This document shows positions 1 through 12,657 of a stretch of DNA of 64,000 nucleotides, one piece after another; within the stretch, counting starts at the first letter, position 1, and every line of letters begins with the position of its first letter. The position numbers and the translations under genes were made by a program. The DNA is taken from assembly GCA_025403435.1 (NCBI GenBank), contig CM046353.1, positions 19,431,875 through 19,495,874 of the forward strand. The letters are read 5' to 3'. This DNA comes from Artocarpus heterophyllus (lineage: Eukaryota; Streptophyta; Magnoliopsida; Rosales; Moraceae). The notes beneath the pieces were generated by a model, which worked only from the letters and a program-made list of their open reading frames with translations, did no database searches and had not been told where the DNA came from.

Positions 1-1240
1 ATTATTTTTTAAAATTCACTTATTGGCTATTGCCCGTACTATATTTCTAGCAACAGTTTTTTAATTTATAAAATATAAAATAATTATTGGTAATATCCAA
101 ATGTGATGAAATTAAATCATGTGATATTTATAGATGTTTGTAATACTTGGTAAAAATTTTAGTTTCATTTGAATTTTATGTGATTTTTAAAAATTTATAG
201 ACTGTTGATAACCTGTGATATTTTTCTAAAATAGTATTGTGTATTGGAAAATATAAAAATAGTACTTATAGTCATCAAAAGGCTATGAATTTAATCTTAC
301 GACATATGTGGATGTTAAGAATATTATATTAAAATTTCAAAGCCATTAGAATCTGTATGCTTTTAGAAAAATCGTTGAATACTAAATGTCGAGTTTAATT
401 TATGAATTTGCCTAGAATGTGGTGTATTTGTATAAATTCTTCTAAGTGATTAAGCATGATATTGCTTGTTGTCATGATGATGTATACGATATTTTGAGTA
501 TGTTCTTATACTAAGAATATTTCTTTTATCACCATGTTATAATGTTAAATACTTTGACGCACTTAAGTCATTGGAAGTAAAGAAGAATCATCCACTTGCA
601 AGAAGTTAAGTAAATTTGCTACAAGCAAAGTAAGTACATTCTCACCTGCAACAAGATAAAGGATTATAAAAAGTTTTGAGAAATGCAATATGTTATTAAT
701 ATTTATGCATCTCTTTTTCGAAAGATCCCTTTAACGGTGGTTTTGAAAAACGTGTTTTTAGGGATATTTTCAATGCTTGTTTTATCATACATAAGACATT
801 TTCTCAAAAATACATGTGTATATATATGTGTCATATATCAAGGCGTTGCACACCCAATGATGATGTAATCCTCCAAGTTGGACAGTCCTTCAAGATGGAC
901 TTGTTATGTTTGATTTAGGATTAGTTACCTCTCTCATCTTGTGACGACGCTCCATAGTAATGTAAATGATGCAATGTCAGGGCCCTAAAGGATAAAATGA
1001 ATAGTTTTAATATGGAAAAAGGAAAAAGAAAGATATGTTCTTACAAAGTATGCTTTTATGCACTATAATGATTGGTCAAAGATTCAAAAACTCACGTTGT
1101 GTTTAAATTTTTTATAATGTTTTGTGAGATTTCACATGTACTTATTAAGCGTAATGCTTACTTAAGTTTCATCATGCTGTAGATAAAGGTAAGGCTGTAG
1201 CTATAGATGGAGGGTGGACAGACAGATGTGTGTGCAAGGG
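1..1240 (+). other. AT-rich stretch with LTR-like tail
   Basis: No credible coding region is visible. The end of this stretch (about 1,130-1,240) has a signature also found near the 3' end of the long LTR at 26.6-26.8 kb: a short run like AAGCGTAATGCTTACT followed by CATGCTGTAG and a purine-rich tail. I read it as the decayed 3' part of a related LTR, but the resemblance is short and the 5' limit is outside the window or lost. The short frames here are chance. Confidence 0.3.
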
Positions 1241-1469
1241 ATCTAGTGTTGGAACACAGAGTCACGTTATGAAATAAAATAATAACAATGCTACATTAAA
1301 TTTTTTTTCCGCACATCATAAGACTTGTTTAATTTTTACGTCTTTACTACTATCATAAACTCGACGTTATGTTGTTGGATTGTGTAATTTTGGTTTGAAA
1401 TAATTTAAGTGTTGTAATTTAATTTCACTTTACAAACCTATTATGTTAAGACTAGCACTTTCTGTAGGT

Positions 1470-2569
1470 TGTCGTGTTAGACATGTATGCTCTAAGGAGT
1501 AAAAATGTAATACGTTTTTGGAGACATTTTTATCAATAAAGAATTTATTCATTTATATATACCAAATATTGTCCTCTTTACGTTCATATTTGTTGAATGT
1601 ATGATAAGCAAACAGTAGTCTGAGACTGTCAGTCTAAACCTTAAGAGTTGGGCATATGATGGGATGATTATGCGGTAGACACGACTCTTAAGGTGATGGT
1701 CTAAAATATATGATCCGCAATCGAGGGAATAAAGTTGGGCGCTTTATTCATGTAAAGATTGTTATGTTGTCTATATCCCTTTTGGGAGATGGTTTGTCTT
1801 GGCCATCGGAGTTGGACTCCGTGAATAGAAACATTGGCGCGTTGTCATAGGTGACGATGTGTTGGATCGGGACATAAAGTGAATTGATTTGGATTAATAA
1901 TTCTATCTTGTCAAATCGATTCGCTTTAGACAATCATTTGTATTGTATCTTAATCCTGAGATGAATAATGGGCCCGTTGTCTCGACTTGTGTCTTTTGAT
2001 GTACCAATGGGTGACTCCCACATCTCTATAGTGGCATGCATGCCGGTACGTTGGAGGCATGACTCTTGGTAGCGTAGACTTGTTATTCATAGATATGGAA
2101 TCCATAGCTCCTCTTTAGGAGTAATGATATCCTCTTATATGCGTTGTCCTGTAATTGGAAAACTGGAGCGCTCAACCATTTGGATACATAGGTGTAACCG
2201 AATGGTATACTATCTTTGGATGGTAAGTTTTCTAATGGTGAGACAATGGAACGTAAGATAAAAATAATCGGGAAGGTAAGACAGAACTTGTCCTTAAGCC
2301 GATTATGGATGATCATATGGGGATGCGATACACTATGATATGTCATGGAGACTTAGCTACACGAGCTTCGTAATTCTATAAAGTTCGAGAGTGCAGCTCC
2401 AAGCTTTTAGTGGAGTAGCGTTGGAGTTGATAATTGTGAAATGTATATCTGGGATATTGGGTTTCATAATTATCATGAGCTTGAACTTTATAGGTCCATT
2501 TTGGTCCCCTTTGCTAGCTCACAAAATCCTGTAACGACACGGCGTGCTTTTCCAATAATTGGTGACTTA
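1470..2569 (+). mobile_element. Copia-type 3' internal non-coding region
   Basis: Non-coding, moderately GC-rich sequence immediately upstream of a candidate LTR. It includes a block ending near 2,530 with GCTAGCTCACAAAATCCTGT. A matching block occurs in reverse orientation near 4,360-4,410 (GTGAGCTAGCATTGGGACC), so this is a repeated family rather than unique DNA. I recognise this type as the long untranslated tail found before the 3' LTR in some plant copia-like elements, from memory of such sequences and without a search. No polyprotein frame is present, so the rest of the element lies off the window or is lost. Confidence 0.4.
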
Positions 2570-3507
2570 TGTTGGATTTATCAGATTGGTTTAAAATTTA
2601 TAAGAATCAAATAATTCATGTCTGTTTATCGGTTGAATTAATTATGTAAGAAATTAGTTCAAGATGAACTTGTTGAATTATGGCGTTCGGATAATTCTTG
2701 TCTGTTTATCGGTTGTTTTAATTTTGGACAATTAGAACAAGATAAACTTGTAGAATTATTGTGAATTGATTTATTTTCTTAGAGATTATCTTGATAAAGT
2801 TTGTTTTGATCAGATATCTTTTCTATTGGGCTATTTGAATCAAAACTGAGACTTTATCCTTTAGAATCTCGGGTGGAAAATAAAAGATTCGCGGAGATTT
2901 TTTCTCGGCAGTTCGGCATGCCGGATGACGTGTTCGGCCTGCCGAACTGGCCAGTTCGGCCTGCCTATCTCACAGTTCGGCATGCCGACCGCGACAGCTA
3001 AGATTACGCGTTTTTCACTCGTATCTTATCAGATATTGATCCGAACTTGATTCTATTTCGATTTTTGAGACCTAATCTGATATGGACTGACCCCAAGGAC
3101 CAATAGGTATAAAAAGGGAGTGAGTCTAATGATTTACTCAGATCAATTTGAGAGATTAAGAGTGATACTCTTCTAGTGAGCATCTGAAAACTCCCTGAGA
3201 GCTTTTGTTCACAAATCACGAACACTAGCTTTGGGTTCTCTCTATTGGTTGGAAGGAGAGTCACCGGTGGAAGAGCTGTACGTGTGAGCCCACACTCACT
3301 CCGGTTGTGGATAGAGAATAGCAAAGAAGACCAGTTGGTTGAGGCTCTTCTGGAACGTTACTTCTCTACACAGGTCGCGGAGGTTCTTCAGCACACTGAG
3401 GTTAGTAAGATCTGTTTAATTTATACATATAACATGTCAAACTTGTGTTTTGGAAAGTACTCTGATGAAAAATTTTTAAAATTCCGCTGCGCACTTTGTT
3501 TCCAACA
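2570..3507 (+). mobile_element. Candidate copia LTR, TGTTGGA...TCCAACA
   Basis: The block starts TGTTGGATTTATC and ends GTTTCCAACA, a 7-base perfect terminal inverted repeat of the TG...CA form typical of copia LTRs, with a length of 938 bases. The interior has a transcript-leader-like GC-rich part at 3,090-3,400. The five bases before (ACTTA) and after (AGTCG) do not match, so this is not a clean solo LTR; it fits a 3' or 5' LTR of a broken element. A cluster of four TTCGGC(A/C)TGCC units lies at 2,909-2,990. Short frames in it are not genes. Confidence 0.45.
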
Positions 3508-3830
3508 AGTCGGTTCGCTAAATACTTTGGGTATTCCGTCGGGCTAACAAGGAGGAAAACCATTTAAGGTAAGTAAGTATTGAATCTATTTGAAATTTGC
3601 GATCATGTGAAATCCTAGTTGTATATACTTAGAAATAAACTAATTATTTAAAAGTAAATTAAAGTTTTATTTCATATGTTCGTATGAGGATATTATTTAA
3701 ATAAAAAAATTAGACTAAAATTCCTAGCCAAATAATTAGATAATACTTAACGTTCAGGTTTTTCTATCGAATAATTAAGAGATAATAGTGAAAGTTAACA
3801 ATTCCTATAACATCCATAAGCGGGCGTTAT
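3508..3830. other. AT-rich, no feature seen
   Basis: AT-rich sequence between two LTR-type remnants, with no coding potential, no clear repeat and no terminal motif that I can see. Confidence 0.5.
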
Positions 3831-5450
3831 ATAGGAGGAGCCAAAAGTCTATCAATAATAAGATATAATTTTCTTTCTCCTTCTTTATTTGATAAAGTGC
3901 CATACAGAGGGAATCTCCCTCTGCTTGTACATGCCACCTACTAGTTAGGAAATTCAAATTCTCTAGCCAATCACAGTATAAGGATTTATGATTATCTTCA
4001 TTATTCAGGATAATTCCAATTCAAACCATTCCAATTTAAATTAATATTTTATTATTTAAAATAATAATATAATTTAAAATAATTATTCATAATTCACATT
4101 CAATTAGAATTTAAATTAATTATTCAAATACCATATTTGAATAGTTAATTATCCAAAATCCTAACTACTAGTTTGAATAAATATTTTCTAAAATTAAATA
4201 ATTAATTCTCTAAAAATTAGCAACGATGGTGCCATCGATAGTGTGGCCTGCACCCATTGCTGTCCAATCCTAGACTTTGGCCCACGTATCCCATTAGGCC
4301 ACTAGCTCGACTTGCATATACTTTTGTCACACTCTGTTAATATATATTTGCTTGATCTGTCGCAAAAGAAATTAGTGAGCTAGCATTGGGACCCAATGGA
4401 CATATGTTATTAAGCTCCAATAATAATAGATAAATTAATATATTGTATTATGAGACTTCTGAAATGTAAGTATGGTCCATGACCTCTCATATTATGTGTA
4501 TCCTCATAGGTTATTCATAATCAGATTAAGAACTTAGCTTTGTTTTATCTTCAGGTTATTTTATCTCAAAATTCCATTATTTCATCGTTGGAAAGTTCAT
4601 TCATTTTGTAACACATATAGACAAAATGTCATCCAGCTACAATATACTTCTAGATGACCAAGGCCTCGTTATATTTCCAATACTCAAATAATGTCTTTGA
4701 AAAGATAACATTGACTCTTTGTTAGAAAACTATGGATTCCATATTTGTAGATTATGCTCTTATTGAATATAGATTACATCTCCAACATACTAACAATGGA
4801 CTCTTTGTTCATTGAAATTCCTGCCTTTGGTATTTAAAAGATACAAGCTACAAACATAGAGTTGTAAATCCATTTCACGATTCAGATGACATATAAATAA
4901 TTATTTAAGATAATTCATTTAAGTGAAACATAATTATTATTAAATCAATTCAATTTTAGGTCTAGTCCATTGTGCAATCATCACTAGGTCTATCACACCA
5001 ATGTGTTTACCATAGAGTCAATCTGCTCTGATGACCAAGATAAACACTTCCTTAATTGACGTAGATCCTCATTACACTCTTATCATGTATAAAGTGTCCC
5101 ACTATATACATAGACTATGGACTATATAATTTATAATGTATTTAGAAAGTGTGATTAGAACCAATTTTAGTTAAAAATAATATAGCTTGTAAGAGCTTTT
5201 CACTGTTAATCTATTAGACTATTGATATCCAAATTGGTTATATTAGCATATAACCCCATATATGTCCAATTTTAAGATTTGCTTAATAACAGTCACAAAT
5301 CACATGTTTGTTTAAATGCTTAATTAATATAATAAAAGCAATATGAGGGTGATTATCAATACATAAAATGTTCGCATTATTACTTTTTTCATCAAAATGT
5401 TACAAATAAAATTAAAGCATTTATTACTTAGGGCACCAATCCTAGCAAGC
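3831..5450 (-). mobile_element. Inverted copy of the copia-type 3' region
   Basis: The block at 4,360-4,410 (GTGAGCTAGCATTGGGACC, read on plus) is the reverse complement of the kind of sequence seen at 2,490-2,535. This places a second, diverged member of the same family on the minus strand. The plus-strand end near 5,430 (GGGCACCAATCCTAGCAAG) would be the upstream side of the element. Exact ends and LTR borders could not be fixed. No open frame of interest is present. Together with the copy at 1,470-3,507 it forms a loose inverted pair. Confidence 0.35.
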
Positions 5451-6465
5451 TAATAATTAATGACTTGTTTGAGAAAATTTATTTCACTTTGCCAATTAGA
5501 AAAGGAGTTTATGAAGAGCATTATTCATGTATTTAGAGGTTTATAAAAAAATGAAAATGAATAAATAAATGGAGTGAGATTTAAAAAAATATATATATAA
5601 GTATAAAAAATTGGTTTGACCAAAATAGCCATCACACATACGGCCTATCACATCGTATTAGCTCAAGATATTTAGGAAATAAGCCATGTTTTTTCGATGG
5701 ATTGATAAAGGCCGTAGCATAAAAACTTTGACATTTTATGCCACTACTTTTGAAAGCCTAAAAGTAAGTCTTTTTCCTCTCCGTTCTTCATCCTTTCCTC
5801 TTTCCCTTTTCCTTTCTCTCTCTCCTTATATGTTTTGCTCCTTCCAGCTGAAACTCACTGCAGCCGGAGTTGTCATGGTCTCGCTGTGTAATAGCTCATC
5901 GATTTCCAACCAACCGCGAAGCTCCTCCACCACATCAAATTCAACACTGATCTGCAACATCGCATTGAGATCTTAAACCTCTGGTCACTGACCTTGGACC
6001 TCCTTAGCTAGATCGCTGGAGCCATCCGCGAGCGAAGATTGCACGACCTGTGCCAGGAGGAGCTGCTAAAGTCATGGCCGGAGTCGCGAGAGGAAGAGCA
6101 CCGAAGTCGCGTGTTCAAAATTGAGCAAAGCTGCTGGAGTCGTGAGGGAGAAGCTCCGGTCTATGCTGGAGAAGCCACCAAAATCGAGCGAAGGTGCCGA
6201 AGTCGATAAGGAGAAGTAGCGCCGGGAGAAGCTGCGATCTACGCCTGGTGAAGCTGTCGGAGTTGCGAGGGGAGATGCTGTCGTCGTGGAGGGAAGCGCC
6301 AGCCAGAGTTGCTTGGGGACAGTAGCGTCGTCAAAGTTGCTTCCAGGAGCCGCCTTCAAGCACATTTTAATTGTGGAGTTTAGTGTGGCATTTTTGACAT
6401 AGTTTTTTTTTTTTATTATTTATTGCACGTTTCAATCCAAACACCTTATTCGTGGCAGAAGTTTA
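5451..6465. other. Non-coding, GAG-rich mid section
   Basis: 5,451-5,660 is AT-rich with nothing recognisable. 5,760-6,370 is richer in GC and repeats short GGAGAAGCT / GGAGTCG-like words, which gives chance frames on both strands with biased composition (serine- and proline-rich on the minus strand). I see no protein family in these frames and treat the stretch as decayed repeat DNA. Confidence 0.4.
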
Positions 6466-6585
6466 GGGTGTGTTTATTTGGGTTTTTAAATCACGATTTG
6501 AATTATTTTGTTATAGTAATTTCTCTCACAAAAATTTAAATCTTTATTCAAATACTCTACTCAAATACTCATACCAAACGCACCC
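6466..6585. mobile_element. Tourist-like MITE (PIF/Harbinger type)
   Basis: A 120-base element with terminal inverted repeats GGGTGTGTTTATTTGGG and, at the other end, ACCAAACGCACCC. It is flanked on both sides by TTA (6,463-6,465 and 6,586-6,588). A 3-base TTA/TAA duplication and GGGTGTGTTT-like ends are typical of Tourist/PIF-Harbinger miniature elements. The interior is AT-rich and non-coding. Confidence 0.65.
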
Positions 6586-6789
6586 TTAATGTCCCCATAT
6601 TCTGCACATCCCATGAGCCCATCGCCTCCAAAATCACGCAATGCAAGAAAAAAACGCTTTTGACCAAATTGGGGTCGTTTCGATCGAAAACTATAGAAGA
6701 GAAATTTTCCCTTCTATATTTGTTAAAATGAAACAAATTTATTGATTTATTAATAATTCAAAAAAATAATTATTTTTCTAGTCCTTTTA

Positions 6790-7124
6790 AATATGAACAT
6801 TGTTAACGGTAGAATTTCACCAACAAACCTCTCTGTGATTAATCCTCACCACGGTATAAACTCTCTTGATTTGTGCATAATATAAATGCAACATAATAAT
6901 GAACACAAAGGAATTATCGTGGTTCATTCTTTATAAAGCTACATTCACTTTAGAGAGGAGAAAGGGTTTCATTATACTCTGAAAAATTAACTACTTTGTG
7001 GTTTTACCCTTATTTATAGCTCTCTACAATTAATTTAAATAATTAATTAATTAATTAATCTATTAGGCAATTTTCTCCTATCCTTTTGATTGGGGTTTGT
7101 TCCCCTTTTTCTCATGATTGATAC
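6790..7124 (-). mobile_element. LTR-like fragment with TATA box
   Basis: Read on the minus strand, this contains a promoter-like CTATAAATAAGGG (near 7,010-7,020), then a leader-like stretch, and ends ACCGTTAACA near 6,806. That order suits a small LTR or TRIM-type element truncated by the longer LTR that begins at 7,125. No target duplication or partner LTR was found, so the call is tentative. Confidence 0.3.
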
Positions 7125-7800
7125 TGTAACACCTGAAAATTTCTAATGCATTAAGTTAAGGATTATGTTAAGATGAAAAATACAGTTTAAGAAAAAAATA
7201 TTGTATAATAATACGAAAAACTATACAGTATTAGAATAATAGAATGTAAGGAAGTACACTAATAAAATTATGCAGTATAAAAATTACACTATAAAAGTAA
7301 TGCAGTGTACGAATTAGATTGTTTAAGATTAAGCAGTACAAAAATTAGACTGTTTAAGGTTAAATAGTATAGAAATTGAACTGTTTAAGTTAAAGCAGTA
7401 TAGGAATAATACTGTTTAGAGAATATGGATGAATAAGTACTGCTGTAGCAGTATAAAAAACATACAGCAGTATAAAAAAACTGCTGTCAATATAAATTTG
7501 AACCGTACAAAGTTAGATAATATTAGAATTTCATTATGTGATGGATGAAAATAAGTATGGGAGGTTGTGGAGCCTCGTGAATTGTATGAAAAAAATACCG
7601 ATAGTATGAAAAAAATACTGTCAATATAATTTTAGACTGCGTAAAAAGTTTTGGAGGACACCTTGCTAAATTTGATTAGGCCACCACACATCTTGATGTG
7701 GCCCAATCCCACCATGCCAAATTGCCTAACTTTTTTTTATTACAAATGTTGATAAGTGATGACTCATGGTGATGAGTCATCAAATTTAGTTTAAAAATCA

Positions 7801-7837
<37 letters not shown>

Positions 7838-9538
7838 GAGGAAAGAAACCAAAACGTTGGTTTCCATGATGTTAAAAAAAAAAGAGAGAAGAGAACGTGA
7901 AAAGGAAAGAAAGAAGGAAAAAGAAAGAAAAGAAACCAAAAATTTTCCATTTTCTTCCTCCCAAAAGCCACCACCCCAAAGCAATTCTTTCTCCAAAAAT
8001 TTTGATGAATTCTAAGCTCCAAGTCATGTTTAAAGCAAGTTCAAGACTAAAAGCTCAAGGATTTTACAAATTTTAAGGTAAAATCCAAACTTTACCCTAA
8101 GTTTTCTAGGGTTTTGTTGAAGTTTTGATGAAATTTTTATGATGAGGTATGGGCTTGATGTCAAAGGGACTTTGAAGGATTTCAACGAATGAAAAAGAAG
8201 GACAAGCCCCTAGCAAGGATTAGGTAAAATTCTAGTCCTTGAAGTCAAGTTAAAGTCTATGTTTTTATGCATATTATATGTTTGATGAAATGTTTTAGAC
8301 TATGGCATGTGAGATAAATGTTAAGACATAGTTTTTTTATGTTATATGTTGATGCTGATGATGATGGAAAAAGAAAGTAAGGGTTTTGGTGAAATTTCAA
8401 AAGGGACTTAATTGCAAAGAAAAGTGTATTCTTGGCAGATTTGAAAATCAGCCAAAAAGTCTCCCTAAACATTAGAATTTCAAGAAAGTTAAAACATGAA
8501 AGTTGTAAAACGCATCGAAACTGTTAGAATATTGCTGGCAGTTTTTCAAAATTCTGCTTCGTTTAGGAGCTATGAATTTTACAAAATATTGGGCGCAAAA
8601 TTTCAAGAAATGAAAACGTTATGAAATGTTTGGAATGCAACCATGGTGCTTTTGTAAGTTTTATTCCTTGAGAAAAACTAAACATTTTGGTATAAAGTGG
8701 TCATTTTTGGTTCCGATGGTAAAAATGTAAATATTTTTGTGTTTCCGGCCAAAACCGTAAAATTGTGTAAAAACAAGGTTTTCACTAGGGAACGTTGGTT
8801 TCTTACACTACTGTAGGTAGTAAGTAATTATAGATGCTAAGTTTTAAAGAATTCAAAGTTTAGTCAAAGAAAGAATGAAAGAAAAACATTAGGGGCAAAA
8901 TGGTCATTTTATGAAAATATCCAAAACGGACCCGAAACGCCTGATGTCGGGAAACTTTCCTTAGTGGGAATTTTTTCGTAATATGTAGATAATGGAACGG
9001 TGAAGTTAAGCAATGAGTTGTATAAAGTTGCGAAATGGATGAAAAACCCGTTAAGAGTAAAAACGTCATTTTTTGAGGAAACGGCTAAAACGGAGTCGAA
9101 CACTCCAAATTAGCAAAATATTTTTAGACAAAAAATGTTTCGCAATACATTAAGTAACGAAATCTCGAGTGAGACGAGAAATTTAATTAGGGACGCTTAA
9201 GAATAAGAGTAACCTGATAGGTTACAAAGTCAAGTAAAGAAAGAAAGGTAACCCGGTGGGTTACAAAGTTAAAGGGAAAGGTGACCCCGATGGGTTACAA
9301 AGTTAAGTAAAGGAAGGTAAACCGATAGGGTATCAAGTTAAGTAAAAAGAAATGAGTGTTTAGTGTTTAAGTTATGTTATCAATCAAGTAGATTGATAAT
9401 ATGAAAAGTTAATTAATGAGTCGGCTGTCGTTTGATCAAAACACAGAGACCGACTTATGAAAGGAAAAGGAACATAATAGAGAACGTTAGAGCATAGTCT
9501 AGGTAAGTTCAGATCTCACCTACAGCATGAAGTAAATG
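7125..9538 (+). mobile_element. Long LTR of the TGTAACACC family (diverged copy)
   Basis: Starts TGTAACACCTGAAAATTTC and follows the same order of blocks as the complete LTR at 24,235-27,205: repeated 'CAGTATAAAAAT(T/A)' words, the GGAGGTTGTGGAGCCTC block, a microsatellite, a purine-rich segment, TTTCTAGGGTTTTGTTGAAG, TTTTCACTAGGGAACGTTGG and then GGTTACAAAGT repeats. It is clearly diverged from that copy. The usual LTR end (CGTCACA) is absent: the similarity runs out into a tandem-repeat region. No coding content; short frames here are chance. Confidence 0.65.
7803..7834. repeat. (AT)n microsatellite
   Basis: An uninterrupted AT dinucleotide run of about 16 units inside the long LTR. The equivalent place in the 24.2 kb copy has a GAAA-type repeat instead, so the LTR's simple repeat has changed between copies. 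Confidence 0.9.
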
Positions 9539-10092
9539 ATTTTCAAATGCTTATATATATATATTTGTAAATGTGCTTGCAATTGTTATGCAAGTTTTTT
9601 TTTTAAGTATGTTTGCATTTATTATACAAAATATTTTAAAATTTAAATCAAGATTTACAATGTACTTGCAACTATCATGTTTAAAGCATGATTGCATTTA
9701 ATATGCATAAAGTTTTAAAGATTAAGTAAAAGTTCGTAATGTATTTGCAATAATTGTGTTTAAAGTATATTTTGCATAATGTTTTACAATTTAAGTTATA
9801 AGTTTATTGATTGCATTTGTTATGCAATAAATTTTAAAGAGAACAATTATGATTTGTAAATGTGTTTGCATTTAATGTGATTGTATTTGAAATGCTCACT
9901 AACATTAAAAATAAGGTAAAGTAAAGATGATAAAAGAAAGTGTTGTACCAGCCTCTTTGTTGTGAGGTACTAAAAGTAAAGTTAAAGTTTGACCTCCTAG
10001 ATGTGAGGTTCTTGACCTCGGTGTTCGATGGCCTCAAGTCTTCCACAAGGGAAGCATCATGTTTATGATCTCATGATCAATGAACATTTCAA
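9539..10092. repeat. Degenerate tandem repeat between inverted LTRs
   Basis: Roughly 9,560-9,880 repeats words such as TTGCATTTATTATACAAA, TGCATTTAATATGCATAAAG and TTGCATTTGTTATGCAATAA at intervals of about 60-100 bases with variable spacing. The section then passes through GAGGTACTAAAAG and GAGGTTCTTGACC-like words. It forms the spacer of the 7.1-12.7 kb inverted repeat. The resemblance to the ATGTTTACGAAAAACG array at 26.4-26.6 kb is only in general character. Confidence 0.55.
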
Positions 10093-12657
10093 CTTCGTGC
10101 TATAGGTGAGGTTTGAACTTACTTGGACTTAGCTCTAACGTTCTCGTTTCCTTCCTTTTCCTTTCATTAGTCAGCCTCTATGTCCTAATCACATGACACC
10201 TGACTTATTAGTTAACTTTCTTTTTATCAATTTACTCGATTGATAATAAAACTTAAACATTAACCGTTTTTTCCTTTTAACTTAACTTGGTACCTTATCG
10301 GTTTACCCTTTTCTTTACTTTGTATCCCGTTATTTTTAACTTTGTAACCGACCAGGTTACTATACCTTTTACTTAACCTGATAACCCATTGTGTTATCAA
10401 TCTTTTTACTTAACTCTGTAGCCATCAGGTTACCTCTTTCTTTACTTGACTTTATTACCTATCGGGTTACCTTTCTTTTACTTAAACATCCCTTATTAAA
10501 TTTCTCGTCTCATGTGATGGTTTTGTTATATAACGTATTACGAAACATTTTTCGTCTGAGATCGTTTTGATAATTCAGAGTGTTTGACTCTGCTTTAGTC
10601 ATTTTCTTAAAAATGATGATTTTACCCTTAACGGGTTTTTCGTCAATTTTGTAACTTTGTAAAACTCACAACTTAACTTTATTGTTTTATTACTTACATA
10701 TTACGAAAAAAATTCCTACTAAGGAGCGTTTTTCGATATCGGGCATTTCGGGTTCGTTTTGGCCATTTTTCACAGAATGACCATTTTGCCCTTAAAGTTT
10801 TTCTCTCATTCTTTCCTTGAGTAAACTTTAAATCCTTCAAAACTTAGCATTTATGGTTACACACTGCCTACTGTAGTGTAGGAACCCAATGTTCTCTAGT
10901 GAAAACCTAATTTTCACACGATTTTATAGTTTTGGCCTGAAACACAAAAATCTCTATAGTTTTGCCCCCGAAACCAAAAAAAATCATTTTGTACCAAAAT
11001 GTTTAGTTTTTCACATGGAATAAAACTTACAAAAGTACCATGGTCGGATTCTTAATATTTCATAACTTTTTCATCTCTTGAAATTTTGTGCTCAAAATTT
11101 TGTAAAATTCATAATTCTTTAACCGAGCAGAATTTTGACAAATTGCCTACATTGTTTTTACAGTTTCGATGAGTTTTACAACTTCTATGTTTTAACTTTC
11201 CTCAAATTCTATCGTTAAGGTCAATTTTTTGGCTGATTTTCAAATCTGCCAAACTTTTATAAATCTTTACAATTTAGTCCTTTTGGAATTTACAAAACTT
11301 TATTCATAAAAGTTGTTTCCTTCACTGTTTTGGCAGTTCTTATATCATGTTTGGAACATAAATTGGCCTCTAAGGCCCTCAAGACCCCATTCCTTTGAAA
11401 CTAGTTAAACTTTACAAAGTTTAACCATTTTTTCACTTTTAAATACCAAAACCCCTACTTTCTTTATCTCTTTCATCATCACCATCAATAAGAAAACATA
11501 AAACAATCATGCCATAATGCCCATATTACATCTCATGGCTTAAACATTTCATCAAACAATTGGCATATATAATAAAACATAAATTTTGGCTAAGTTTCAA
11601 GGACTAAGAATTTACCTAACCTCTCCAAGGTATTAATCCTTCCTTTTGATACTTGTAAGCATGTCAAAACCCATTGAAAACCATCCATAGCATAACCCAT
11701 GAAAATCCCATCCAAATCATGAACAAAACCCTTAAACATAATAAGAAAAGCTTGGGTTTTACCTTAAAAACTCTTAAATCCTCATATCCTTCACTTATTC
11801 TTGCTTCCTTACATGATTTGGAGCTTGGAATTCATCAAAATTTTGAGAGGAAAAGGCCTAGGGAGGAACGGTTTTCATGGAGAGAATGGAGCATTTTTTT
11901 CTTCGGTTCTTACTTCATGAAAACACGTAATAAATAAAGCTTGATTTTTTTATAACTTTGATGACTCACCATCATCGTCATCACTTGCCATTATTTGGGG
12001 TGAAAAAATGGACTCAGCTTGGCAACATTTGATTGGCCACATCAAGGGATATTTTGGTAATTTTGCACCAAATTTGATGACTTACCATATTAGTCATCAC
12101 TTGTCATTATTTGGCTTAACTTGACAATGCGTAATTGGGCTACCCAAGGAGGTGTGGTGGCAAATTCTCATCTATTTGGGTGTTCAATGGTGGGTCCCAC
12201 ATTGACTTTTTACACAGTCTAAATTTATACCGACAGTATTTTCTATACTGTCGGTATTCTTTTTTATATAATTCATGAGGTCCCACAACCTCCCATACTT
12301 ATTTTCATTCATTACATAATGTAATTTTAATATTATCTAACTTTGTATAATCCAAATTTATACTGACAATATTTTTCTTATATTGTTGGTATGTTCTCTA
12401 TACTGCTACAGCATTCCTTATTCATCCATATTCTCCAAACAGTATTATTCCTATAGTGCTTTAATTTAAATAGTCTAATTTTTGTATTGCTTAACGTTAA
12501 ACAGTCAAATTCTTACACTTCATTACTTTTGTAGTATAATTTTCATATTACATAACTTTATTAGTGTATTTTCTTACACTGTATTATTTAAATGCTATAT
12601 AATTTTTCATATTATTATACAGTATTTTTTTCTTAAACTATATTTTTGTCTTAACAT
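10093..12657 (-). mobile_element. Long LTR of the TGTAACACC family, inverted copy
   Basis: The reverse complement follows the 7,125-9,538 copy block by block: GAGAACGTTAG, the GGTTAC repeats, TTTTCACTAGAGAACATTGG, GATGAATTCCAAGCTCCA, and the CAGTATA words at the far end. The outer end stops at about 12,657, about 35-40 bases short of the TGTAACACC start, so this copy is truncated at its LTR 5' end. The short plus-strand frame at 11,674-11,937 is inside the LTR and is not a gene. Confidence 0.6.

Noticed and set aside
5686..6365. Frames of 96-97 codons on both strands
   Set aside because: Low-complexity serine- and leucine-rich composition in decayed repeat DNA; no motif.
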